The position numbers and the translations under genes are program-made. Under the pieces are notes generated by a model, which was not told the origin of the DNA, did not search any database, and saw only the letters and a list, made by a program, of their open reading frames with translations. 7,358 nt of DNA from Vulcanimicrobiota bacterium (GTDB lineage: Bacteria > Vulcanimicrobiota > Vulcanimicrobiia > Vulcanimicrobiales > Vulcanimicrobiaceae): assembly GCA_014304965.1 (NCBI GenBank), contig JACRTZ010000166.1, positions 1 to 7,358 on the forward strand, in the 5' to 3' direction. This document shows positions 1 to 6,813 of the stretch, in pieces. Position 1 is the stretch's first letter. Each line of letters starts with the position of its first letter.

Positions 1-772
1 GGCCCTGACCGAACGCTCCGCCGCTGCCGAGGGCGAGCAGCGATTGAACGATGTGGAAACCCTTGTCCTGCGGGTCTTTCCAGGGGTCCAAAAACGCGAG
101 GATGCGCGCGCGCTTGTACGTGTCGTGCATCACCAGCAAAACCACCCAAGGCATCGTGACCGCGGCCATCATCAAGAGGTGCGCGATGCGGGCCCCGGCC
201 GCGAACAGCATCACGACGCTCGTGAAGACGAGCATGCTCGCCGTGCCCATGTCGGGTTCTTTGAGCACGAGCATCGCGAGCAAGAGCGTGACGAACGCAA
301 GCGGGACGACTCCGGAAACAAGCGAGCGCACACGTTCGCCCTTGGTCGCCAGGGCCGCGGCCAAGTACACGACGAGCGCGAGTTTGGCGAACTCCGACGG
401 CTCGAACGACATGGAGCCGAAGCCGAGCCAGCGCCGCGCGCCGCCGATGAAGATGCCGACATGCGGAACGAGCACCAGCACCAGCAGCACCAAAACCGCG
501 CCGACGAACAGCGGCGCGACGTTCTTGAGCTTGTGATAGTCCATGCGATAGGCCACGTACGCCGGAATGAGGCCGACCGCAAACCAGACGACTTGCCGCT
601 TGAAAAAATACGTGGCATCGTGGTGCATCGCGACGGCGAGATAACTCGACGCGCTGAAGATCATCACGAGGCCGATCGCGACGAGCGTGCCGATCGCGAA
701 AACGATGACCGCATCGGGGCCGCCTCGCGCAACCGGCGTGCGCGGTACGACGATCGGCGCGCGCTCAACCAT
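1..772 (-). CDS. ftsW: Septal peptidoglycan glycosyltransferase FtsW (SEDS family), N-terminal part, cut by window edge
   Basis: This is the N-terminal 257 codons of a multi-pass membrane protein of the SEDS family, which polymerises lipid II into glycan strands at the septum together with the partner transpeptidase FtsI. The frame is open from the ATG at 772 to the window edge. Visible signs are a short cytoplasmic N-terminus (about 20 residues), a first membrane helix at about 21-42, several more hydrophobic segments, and SEDS motifs: FEPSEFAK (123-130), KEPDMGT (171-177), the RILAFLDPW segment (223-231) and QSLLALGSGG near the cut end. The C-terminal half, including the periplasmic loop expected to hold the catalytic Asp, is missing. 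The start overlaps the end of murD by 8 nt and has a GGGAG ribosome site 7 nt upstream. RodA is the main alternative, but the position after murD in a dcw cluster favours FtsW. Confidence 0.95.
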   Translation of the reverse strand, partial: MVERAPIVVPRTPVARGGPDAVIVFAIGTLVAIGLVMIFSASSYLAVAMHHDATYFFKRQVVWFAVGLIPAYVAYRMDYHKLKNVAPLFVGAVLVLLVLVLVPHVGIFIGGARRWLGFGSMSFEPSEFAKLALVVYLAAALATKGERVRSLVSGVVPLAFVTLLLAMLVLKEPDMGTASMLVFTSVVMLFAAGARIAHLLMMAAVTMPWVVLLVMHDTYKRARILAFLDPWKDPQDKGFHIVQSLLALGSGGAFGQG

Positions 773-2171
773 GGACGGGCTCCCGCTCGCGCCGGGCGGC
801 CACCGCAAAGGCGTCGCCGCGCGCTTCGGCCGAGGTAAACATGTCAAACGATGCGCAGCCGGGCGAAAGCAACACGGCGTCGCCCTGCGCCGCGAGCGAA
901 CGCGCGCGTTCGACCGCGTCGTCCATGGACGACGCCCGTTCGACGCGCACGCCGGCCGGAATGGCGGCCGCGATTTCGTCGGCGGCTTCGCCGATCAACA
1001 CGACCGCTTTCGCGTACTTGCCGACCGCGTCGCTCATGGCGGCGAAGTCGGTGTTCTTCGATTTCCCTCCGGCGATCAAGACGACCGACCCAGTCATCGC
1101 CTCGAGCGCCGCGACAACCGAGCCGGGATTGGTGGATTTCGAATCGTCCACGAATCGGATGCCGTCACTTTCTGCGACGGTTTCCAGGCGATGCGGCAAG
1201 GCGCGAAATTCGCGCACGCCCGCGCGCAACGTTTCGGGATCGATCCCGGCGGCGAGCGACACGAGCAGTGCGGCCAGCACGTTCGACACGTTGTGGGCGC
1301 CGAGCAGCGGTATCTCGGAGACGGGCATGATCTCGAGCGGCCGCGGATCTCCCGCCGGCGGCGCATACGTGATGCGTTCGTTGCGAACGTACAGCGCGGT
1401 CATGCGGCGCGGCGCGCGGCCGAACCAGAGTGCGCGCGCCGGAACGCGATAGGCGAACTCGCCTTCGGCTAACGCGCCGACGATCGGATCGTCGAGGTTG
1501 CCCACGAAGGTGTCGCCCGGCCCTTGATTCGCGAAGATCCTAAACTTCGCTTCGGCGTACTCGTCCATCGAATGGTAACGGTCCAAGTGATCGGGCGAAA
1601 CGTTGAGGATCGTTGCGACGCGCGGCTTGAACGAGCGGATGGATTCGAGTTGGAACGACGAGACCTCCGCGACGATCCACTCGTCGGCGTCGGCGATCGC
1701 CGTTTCGGCGATCAGCGCGTTGCCGATATTGCCCCCGACCCGCGTCGGCCGCTTCGCCTTGCGAAAGAGCGAGCCGATCAGCGCCGTCGTGGTCGTCTTG
1801 CCTTTCGTCCCCGTCACCGCGACGATCGGCGCTTTGCAAATGCGGTAGGCGACCTCGATTTCGCTGAGCACCGGGATGCGCGCGGCCTGCACGCGCCGTA
1901 CGAGCGGCGAGGTCAGCGGCACTCCCGGCGATAGCACCGCCGCCGTCAATTCGGGAAGAACGCGGTCGAGGTCGGCCGGCGCGACGAAGCGCGCGCCGTT
2001 CTTGCCGGCGTCGGCGATGGGCGTCGCGAGTTCGCCCGCCGGCTTTTCGTCGGTCGCATAGACCGTCGCGCCGCGCCCGCGCAGCACGGCGCAGCTCGCG
2101 AGACCGCTGCGGCCCAAGCCGATGACGAGGATGCGATCGTCCGCGCTGAATGCGCCGCGCGAGCCGATCAT
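765..2171 (-). CDS. murD: UDP-N-acetylmuramoyl-L-alanine--D-glutamate ligase MurD
   Basis: This cytoplasmic ATP-dependent ligase adds D-glutamate to UDP-MurNAc-L-Ala. The protein is 468 residues, slightly longer than the usual 440-460. An N-terminal Rossmann-type domain begins with ILVIGLGRSG (14-23). The Mur-ligase central domain has the P-loop GTKGKTT (121-127), GGNIG (146-150), EVSSFQLE (169-176), NVSPDHLDRY (190-199) and the probable carbamylated lysine K209 in EAKFRIF. GAHN (291-294), PHRLE (326-330) and DDSKSTNP (342-349) lead into the C-terminal domain, which ends with LSPGCASFDMF (435-445). These are MurD-type motifs rather than those of MurC, MurE or MurF. The chosen ATG (2171) overlaps the mraY stop as ATGA. 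An ATG 48 nt further upstream is in frame but would run 52 nt into mraY and add a Gly/Arg-rich tail not seen in MurD. No clear Shine-Dalgarno sequence precedes 2171, so translation is probably coupled to mraY. Confidence 0.97.
   Translation of the reverse strand: MIGSRGAFSADDRILVIGLGRSGLASCAVLRGRGATVYATDEKPAGELATPIADAGKNGARFVAPADLDRVLPELTAAVLSPGVPLTSPLVRRVQAARIPVLSEIEVAYRICKAPIVAVTGTKGKTTTTALIGSLFRKAKRPTRVGGNIGNALIAETAIADADEWIVAEVSSFQLESIRSFKPRVATILNVSPDHLDRYHSMDEYAEAKFRIFANQGPGDTFVGNLDDPIVGALAEGEFAYRVPARALWFGRAPRRMTALYVRNERITYAPPAGDPRPLEIMPVSEIPLLGAHNVSNVLAALLVSLAAGIDPETLRAGVREFRALPHRLETVAESDGIRFVDDSKSTNPGSVVAALEAMTGSVVLIAGGKSKNTDFAAMSDAVGKYAKAVVLIGEAADEIAAAIPAGVRVERASSMDDAVERARSLAAQGDAVLLSPGCASFDMFTSAEARGDAFAVAARREREPVHG
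780..784 (-). promoter_or_regulatory. Ribosome binding site of ftsW
   Basis: GGGAG on the minus strand lies 7 nt before the ATG at 772, inside the last codons of murD. It supports this ATG as the ftsW start and suggests ftsW can recruit ribosomes itself as well as through coupling to murD. Confidence 0.6.
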
Positions 2172-3202
2172 CGAACGAGCCACGCGCCCGCCAGCGAGCA
2201 GAGCGCGGACGCCGCCCAAAAACGGTGGGTCACTTTGCTTTCCGACCAGCCGCCGAGTTCGAAGTGATGGTGCAGCGGGCTCATGCGAAAAATGCGTTTA
2301 TGGGTCAATTTGAACGATGTCACCTGAAGGATCACGGAAAGCGTCTCGGCGACGAATACGCCGCCGACGAGAACGAGCAGCAACGGCTCATACGTAAGAA
2401 TCGCGCTGCCCGCGAGAATTCCGCCCAACGCGAGCGACCCGGTATCGCCCATGAACAGCCGCGCCGGATGCCGGTTATAGAAGAGAAAGCCGAGCAGCAC
2501 GCCGATGGTTGCGACGTCCACGAACGCGACGCCGTACTGATGTTCGCGCCACGCGACCCAGCCGAAGACCGCAAGCGGCGGAACGATCGCGCCGGAAGCG
2601 AGACCGTCGAGACCGTCGGTCAGGTTGACCGCATGCGTCGTTCCGACGACGGCGACGGTGCAAACGAGCAGCCACAGACCGATCGGCACCGACGTCACGA
2701 CTGACCACGCCGGAACCAGCAAGAGGATCGGCCGGCCGATCATGCTTTCCGACGGCGCCTGCGAACACAGCGTGGCCAAGAGAAATGCGAGCGCGACGAC
2801 GGCGGTGAGGCCGAATTTCGTGCGCGCGCGCATGCCGCGGTTGCGGCCGCGCTGAATCGACAACAGATCGTCGCCGAAGCCGATGGCCATGCAGCCGAGG
2901 CCCGCAATAGTAAGCGCTACGACCGAGCCGTCGCGCCAGCCGAGCCACGTTGCGACGAAGGCCAGCGCGAACAGCAAGCCGCCCATCGTCGGCGTTCCCG
3001 TTTTGACGGCATGGGTCGCGGGCGCATCTTCGTAGGCGTGCTGGCGCAACGCGCGCCGCTGCAGATAGGCGATCAACCGCCGGCCGAGCGAAAGCGCGAG
3101 GAACAGGCCGAGCACCCCGGTCAGCGCGAGCCGTTGGACCGTGGGCATTCCGAGCGACAGCCACCCGGCGGGCAGCGTGATGACGTCGCACCAGGCGTTC
3201 AT
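2168..3202 (-). CDS. mraY: Phospho-N-acetylmuramoyl-pentapeptide-transferase MraY
   Basis: This polytopic inner-membrane enzyme transfers phospho-MurNAc-pentapeptide from UDP to undecaprenyl phosphate, making lipid I. The protein is 344 residues (E. coli MraY is 360) with about ten hydrophobic segments. Family signatures are complete: KTGTPTMGG (67-75), the metal and catalytic Asp pair D111-D112 in GFGDDLL, NLTDGLDGL (193-201), FMGDTGS (250-256) with D253, and PLHHHFE (309-315), which is specific to MraY relative to WecA-type transferases. The usual DGP before the KxGTPTMGG motif reads EDAP here (58-61), a mild deviation. The start at 3202 overlaps the stop of the upstream CofE-like gene as ATGA and has a GGAG ribosome site 8 nt before it. 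An in-frame ATG 14 codons further upstream would add an Arg/Ala-rich tail and is disfavoured. The stop overlaps the murD start. Confidence 0.97.
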   Translation of the reverse strand: MNAWCDVITLPAGWLSLGMPTVQRLALTGVLGLFLALSLGRRLIAYLQRRALRQHAYEDAPATHAVKTGTPTMGGLLFALAFVATWLGWRDGSVVALTIAGLGCMAIGFGDDLLSIQRGRNRGMRARTKFGLTAVVALAFLLATLCSQAPSESMIGRPILLLVPAWSVVTSVPIGLWLLVCTVAVVGTTHAVNLTDGLDGLASGAIVPPLAVFGWVAWREHQYGVAFVDVATIGVLLGFLFYNRHPARLFMGDTGSLALGGILAGSAILTYEPLLLVLVGGVFVAETLSVILQVTSFKLTHKRIFRMSPLHHHFELGGWSESKVTHRFWAASALCSLAGAWLVR

Positions 3203-3924
3203 GCCGCGCGCTCCAGCAGCGGCGATGCGCCGGCGGCGCGCCATTTGAGCACCACGATGGGCGTTTGCTCGTCGCCGTTGCCGTGCGGATTGCCGCGCAG
3301 CGCGTCCTCGACCGCAGCAGCCGCGATGCCGGGCGAACCACCGAGCACTTTTGCGATGCCGAGATCGTTCACGTCCACGACGGCCGCGTGCGCGCCGGTG
3401 CGCGATGCGATCTCACCGGCGACGCCGGCCGGGTTCTCGGGACCGAGCACGATGGTCGCCTCAAAAGGCGGCAGCGTGCCGGTGTAGCCGTCGATCGTCG
3501 CGATGGCTTCGCCCAACATGCGGTAGAAAAGACCGCGCTGCCGCACGAGCCGGCCGCCCGCATTCGCCAGCGCCGCGAAAAACACGCGCCACGGCCCGAC
3601 CGCATCGATCACCAACTGCAGCGACTCGGGCTGACTGACGGTCGCCATCACCCCGGCGTGCCGCGATAACACACATGCGAGGCGGCTCGGGCGAATCGTC
3701 GCGGCGGCGATCAGCCGGCCTTGCGCGATCGCAACGGCCGTCTCCGAGACGCATACGACGTCGCCGGGCGCAACGATGCCCGCAATCGCATCCGCCACGA
3801 CGGCGGCGAGGTCCTCGCCGCGCTGCACGAGACGCGTCCGCACCGGAACGGCAACGAGGCTCGCGCCGAACGGTGGCCGGCGGCGCAGCGACGGACGGCC
3901 GGTCACGGTCGCCTCAGCCGGCAT
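3199..3924 (-). CDS. CofE-like protein (coenzyme F420-0:L-glutamate ligase superfamily), inside the mur cluster
   Basis: This 241-residue soluble protein lies between murF and mraY, where dcw clusters normally have no gene. I see no signal peptide or membrane segment. By-eye resemblance to the CofE family (GTP- and metal-dependent gamma-glutamyl ligases of F420 synthesis) rests on several points: the N-terminal RGEDLAAVVADAI (35-47) followed by APGDVVCVSETAVAIAQGRL (52-71), which matches the CofE pattern of GDDL, then DGDVLVV, then a KxxGRL-type segment; IDGYTGTLPP (144-153); GPENPAGVAGEI (161-172); VVDVNDLG (182-189), where CofE has an SDTFG-like segment; and GNPHGNGDEQTPI (211-223) near the end. 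The canonical CofE NAGIDxSN and GRPWR strings are absent, so this is a divergent subgroup and its substrate is unknown. The length is close to single-domain CofE (about 250). The ATG at 3924 overlaps murF by 11 nt. A GTG at 3906 has a better-placed ribosome site and would give 235 residues. It is coupled to mraY by ATGA. Family assignment is moderately sure; function is not. Confidence 0.65.
   Translation of the reverse strand: MPAEATVTGRPSLRRRPPFGASLVAVPVRTRLVQRGEDLAAVVADAIAGIVAPGDVVCVSETAVAIAQGRLIAAATIRPSRLACVLSRHAGVMATVSQPESLQLVIDAVGPWRVFFAALANAGGRLVRQRGLFYRMLGEAIATIDGYTGTLPPFEATIVLGPENPAGVAGEIASRTGAHAAVVDVNDLGIAKVLGGSPGIAAAAVEDALRGNPHGNGDEQTPIVVLKWRAAGASPLLERAA
3211..3214 (-). promoter_or_regulatory. 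Ribosome binding site of mraY
   Basis: GGAG on the minus strand lies 8 nt before the ATG at 3202, inside the 3' end of the CofE-like gene. It decides in favour of 3202 rather than the ATG at 3244. Confidence 0.6.
3912..3915 (-). promoter_or_regulatory. Possible ribosome binding site for an alternative GTG start of the CofE-like gene
   Basis: GAGG on the minus strand, overlapping the murF stop codon, sits 5 nt before the in-frame GTG at 3906. This spacing is good for GTG 3906. The ATG at 3924 has only a distant GAGGG about 14-18 nt upstream. It argues that translation may start at 3906, just after murF ends. Confidence 0.4.
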
Positions 3925-5308
3925 GCGCCGCCCGCAAACCCTCGAGCACTTCCTCGAGACGATATCTGCGCGAACCTTTGAGCAGAACCAAGTCGCCGCA
4001 TTGCACGTTCGCGCGCAGCCAGCTTACGGCATCGTCGTTGTCGTCGAAGCGCGCGATGCGGTCGGCGGGAAAGCCCGCGTCTCGCGCGCCGCGCGCGAGA
4101 TCCTCGGCAAAATCGCCGCCGACGAGCAGCGCGGCGAGATGTGCTTTCGCGGCGGCCGCACCGACCTTCGCATGCATGGCGGACGACTCGGGCCCGAGCT
4201 CGGCCATGCTGCCGATCACGGCGAGTTTTCGCGGCGCGTGTTCGAGCGCGAACGATGCCAGCGTCGCAAGCGTGCCGCTCATGGACGCATTATAGGCGTC
4301 GTACACAACGTCCACGTCTCCGGCGCGCGCCCGTTCGTAGCGTCCTGCCGGCAAAGTCAGCGAGGGAACCGCCGCCGCAAGCGTTTCCAAATCCGCGCCG
4401 CACGCGAAGAGCGCGGCAATCGCCGCGGCGAGGTTCGCAAGGTTGTGCTCGCCCGGCAACCGGCAATCCATTGCCAGCTCGCGCCGGCCGCGGCCGTCGT
4501 CGAACGAGAGGAGCGTCCGCGACGCCCAGACCGTCGGGAAGCGTTCGAACGAGCGGCGGTCGTGCGACCACGGCGGGCTTTCCGCCGCAAACCAGAGCGG
4601 CGCTTGCGCGAATTGTGAAGCGCGTTCGAACGATGCGCGATCGAACGCGTGGAGCACCGGTTTCGCGTCCGTCGCAAAAATGCCGAACTTCGTCTCGGCG
4701 ATGCGTTCGCGCGTGCCCATCAACTCGAGGTGCGCTTCGCCGACGTTCGTCACGACGGCGACCTCCGGCCGCGCAATGCGAGCGAGCGGCGCGATCTCGC
4801 CGTAGCGGCGCGCACCCATCTCGACCGCCACGAAGCGCACGCCCGCAGCTGCGTTCAAGAACAGGCGCGGCACGCCGAACTCATTATTTTCGTTGGCCGG
4901 CGTCGCCGCAACCGGTCCGAATTTCGCCGCGGCGGCGAGTTGCGCGATCAGCGCTTTCGTCGTCGTCTTACCGGCACTTCCGGTAATCGCAACGACGCGC
5001 GCGTCGAGCCGGGCGCGCGCGAGCGCGCCGAGCGCCTGGTACGCAAGTAGCGTGTCGTCGACCACCAGCGCGGGCGCGTCGTCCGGGAGACACGCGCGAT
5101 CCGAAACCAGCGCGGCGCACGCCCCCTTCGCAAGCGCGTCTTGTGCGAAGCGGTGACCGTCGTAGTTTGCGCCGGCCAAGGCGACGTAGAGGTCGCCGGG
5201 GACGAGCGTTCGCGTGTCGGTCGAAACGCCCGCGCTTTCCGGCAACCGCCCGGCGTGCGTGGCGATCGCACCCGTGACGGCGATCGCCTCCGCGAGCGGC
5301 AGCTTCAC
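3914..5308 (-). CDS. murF: UDP-N-acetylmuramoyl-tripeptide--D-alanyl-D-alanine ligase MurF
   Basis: This cytoplasmic ATP-dependent ligase adds D-Ala-D-Ala to UDP-MurNAc-tripeptide, finishing the soluble precursor used by MraY. The protein is 464 residues, a normal MurF length. The N-terminal domain has STDTRTLVPGDLYVAL (29-44) and YDGHRF (49-54). The central domain has the P-loop GSAGKTTTK (110-118), NENNEFGVP (139-147), VEMGARRYGEI (162-172) and TNVGEAHLELMG (187-198). The C-terminal part has GEHNLAN (286-292), GRYE (322-325), YDAYNAS (336-342) and LLKGSRRYRLEEV toward the end. The usual MurF motif D-D/S-x-YNANP reads YDAYNASMSG, a local variation. The start is a GTG at 5308 that overlaps the murE stop as GTGA; the protein then begins MKLPLAEA. 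The frame stays open upstream to an ATG at 5464, but that stretch is Arg-rich sequence inside murE and is rejected. No strong ribosome site is seen. Confidence 0.96.
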   Translation of the reverse strand: MKLPLAEAIAVTGAIATHAGRLPESAGVSTDTRTLVPGDLYVALAGANYDGHRFAQDALAKGACAALVSDRACLPDDAPALVVDDTLLAYQALGALARARLDARVVAITGSAGKTTTKALIAQLAAAAKFGPVAATPANENNEFGVPRLFLNAAAGVRFVAVEMGARRYGEIAPLARIARPEVAVVTNVGEAHLELMGTRERIAETKFGIFATDAKPVLHAFDRASFERASQFAQAPLWFAAESPPWSHDRRSFERFPTVWASRTLLSFDDGRGRRELAMDCRLPGEHNLANLAAAIAALFACGADLETLAAAVPSLTLPAGRYERARAGDVDVVYDAYNASMSGTLATLASFALEHAPRKLAVIGSMAELGPESSAMHAKVGAAAAKAHLAALLVGGDFAEDLARGARDAGFPADRIARFDDNDDAVSWLRANVQCGDLVLLKGSRRYRLEEVLEGLRAAHAG

Positions 5309-6813
5309 GTCGACACCCGCCGCCCCCCGGAAAGCGCCGCCCGCGCGGCCAGTGCCGCGCGGACCGCATCGCGGTCGTCGAAATGCAGCGTATTCGTGCC
5401 GACGATCTGATAGGTCTCGTGCCCTTTGCCGGCGACCACGACGACGTCGCCCGCCTGCGCGCACACGATCGCCGCGCGAATCGCCGCGCCGCGGTCGAGC
5501 TCGACCGTCGCCGGACGTCCCGCCGGAAAGCCGCGCACGATGTCGTCTGCGATCTTCTGCGGATCTTCGGTGCGCGGATTGTCGCTCGTCACGACCGCCG
5601 CGTCCGCAAGGTCGCTCGCGATGCGGCCCATTTCCGAACGCTTGCCGCGATCGCGGTCGCCGCCGCAGCCGAACACGACGACGACGCGCCCCGCCGCCGT
5701 TTCGCGCACGGCTTCCAAGACGTTGTGCAGCGCGTCGGGCGTGTGGGCGTAATCCACCACCACGTCGATGCCGGCGCCGCCAAAATGTTCCATCCGGCCG
5801 GCGACCTGTTCGACGGACGCGAGGCCACGTGCGCAGGTCGCGATGTCCATGCCGAGTTCGCTTGCGATCGCGATCGCAGCCAGCGCGTTCATGACGTTGA
5901 AACGGCCCGGCAGCCGTAACGTGAAACGCTGGGCGTGAAGTTCGAACGAACTCCCGTGCGCGTCCAGACGCAACTCGCGCGGCACGAAGCCCGCTCCCCC
6001 GCGCAACCCGTACGTCATCACCGGGCGTCCTTGCGCCGCGACTTCGGCCGTCCAGCGCGCGCCGTACGAATCGTCGGCATTGAACACGGAATACCGCGAC
6101 GCATCGAACAGCGTGCGCTTGGCGGCGGCGTAGGCCTCGAGCGTGCCGTGAAAGTCGAGGTGGTCGCGCGTGACGTTCGTTAGCGCGGCGACTTCGAACG
6201 CGACGTCGGCCACGCGCTCGAGTGCGAGCGCGTGCGAACTGACCTCCATCGCAACCGCGCGCGCGCCGCGATCGCGCATCGCCGCCAGCGTGGCTTGCAA
6301 TTCGAGCGCGAGCGGCGTCGTATTTTCAAGCGGCCACATCGCGCCGCCGAAGTGGGCGCCGAGCGTGCCGATGCGCCCGCAGGGGATGCCGCCGGCCTCC
6401 AAGATGGCCGCAACGAGTTGCGACGTTGTGGTCTTGCCGTTCGTGCCGGTGATGCCGGCGACGGCGAGCGCCTGCGACGGGTTTCCGTAAAATGCGGACG
6501 CCAGCCGGGAAAGGGCGCGCCGCGTATCGGGCACGCCGACGACGGCGACGCCGGCGGGCAACGCGAGCGATTCGAAACGTGCGCTCTCGACAAACAGGGC
6601 GCTCGCGCCGGCCGCAATCGCTCCCTCCAAAAACGCGTGCCCGTCCGAGCGTTCGCCGCGCAGCGCTACGAACGCGTCGCCACGCTTGACGGAACGCGAG
6701 TCGTGGGCGAGGCCGGCAATCTTGCGCTCGAGCGTGCCGCGGACGAGCGCGCCGTCGAGCGCTGCAACCAACGTCGCAAGGTCGACTGCGCGCGCCGGAT
6801 CCGAAGTCATCAT
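5305..6813 (-). CDS. murE: UDP-N-acetylmuramoyl-L-alanyl-D-glutamate--2,6-diaminopimelate ligase MurE
   Basis: This cytoplasmic ATP-dependent ligase adds the third stem-peptide residue. The protein is 502 residues, typical for MurE. The N-terminal domain has DSRSVKRGDAFVAL (38-51) and GHAFLEGAIAAGA (58-70). The central domain has the P-loop GTNGKTTT (123-130), NTTPLALELQ (164-173), EVSSHAL (190-196), NVTRDHLDFHGT (213-224) and the probable carbamylated lysine K232 in AAKRTLF. Further on come GRFNVMNALAA (303-313), AGRME (338-342), DYAHTPDAL (354-362), FGCGGDRDRGKR (381-392), DNPR (411-414) and GKGHETYQI (462-470). The DNPR motif is the known marker of meso-diaminopimelate specificity, whereas Lys-adding enzymes differ at its last position, so a meso-DAP wall is predicted. 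The start is ATG 6813, the first of two tandem ATG codons, which overlaps the ftsI stop as ATGA. The frame is open upstream to 7299, but that stretch is out-of-frame ftsI sequence. Confidence 0.97.
   Translation of the reverse strand: MMTSDPARAVDLATLVAALDGALVRGTLERKIAGLAHDSRSVKRGDAFVALRGERSDGHAFLEGAIAAGASALFVESARFESLALPAGVAVVGVPDTRRALSRLASAFYGNPSQALAVAGITGTNGKTTTSQLVAAILEAGGIPCGRIGTLGAHFGGAMWPLENTTPLALELQATLAAMRDRGARAVAMEVSSHALALERVADVAFEVAALTNVTRDHLDFHGTLEAYAAAKRTLFDASRYSVFNADDSYGARWTAEVAAQGRPVMTYGLRGGAGFVPRELRLDAHGSSFELHAQRFTLRLPGRFNVMNALAAIAIASELGMDIATCARGLASVEQVAGRMEHFGGAGIDVVVDYAHTPDALHNVLEAVRETAAGRVVVVFGCGGDRDRGKRSEMGRIASDLADAAVVTSDNPRTEDPQKIADDIVRGFPAGRPATVELDRGAAIRAAIVCAQAGDVVVVAGKGHETYQIVGTNTLHFDDRDAVRAALAARAALSGGRRVST

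Noticed and set aside
44..838. A 264-codon plus-strand reading frame opposite ftsW
   Set aside because: Its product is a low-complexity Arg/His/Asp/Glu-rich string, typical of the antisense of a GC-rich gene. The minus strand encodes a clear FtsW with conserved motifs.
687..1472. A 261-codon plus-strand frame opposite murD
   Set aside because: Its composition is biased (Arg, Gly, His) with no motif, and it is fully antisense to murD.
2172..2219. An upstream ATG for murD adding 16 residues
   Set aside because: It lies inside mraY and adds a tail atypical for MurD; the ATGA overlap at 2171 matches the other junctions.
3776..4986. Long plus-strand frames (280 and 281 codons) opposite murF
   Set aside because: They are Arg/Ala-rich with no recognisable domain, and lie entirely antisense to a well-conserved murF; they are GC-driven shadow frames.
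5309..5464. An upstream extension of the murF frame to an ATG at 5464
   Set aside because: It would overlap the conserved murE C-terminus, including GKGHE, with an Arg/Gly-rich tail. The GTG at 5308 gives the usual MurF N-terminus and a GTGA overlap.
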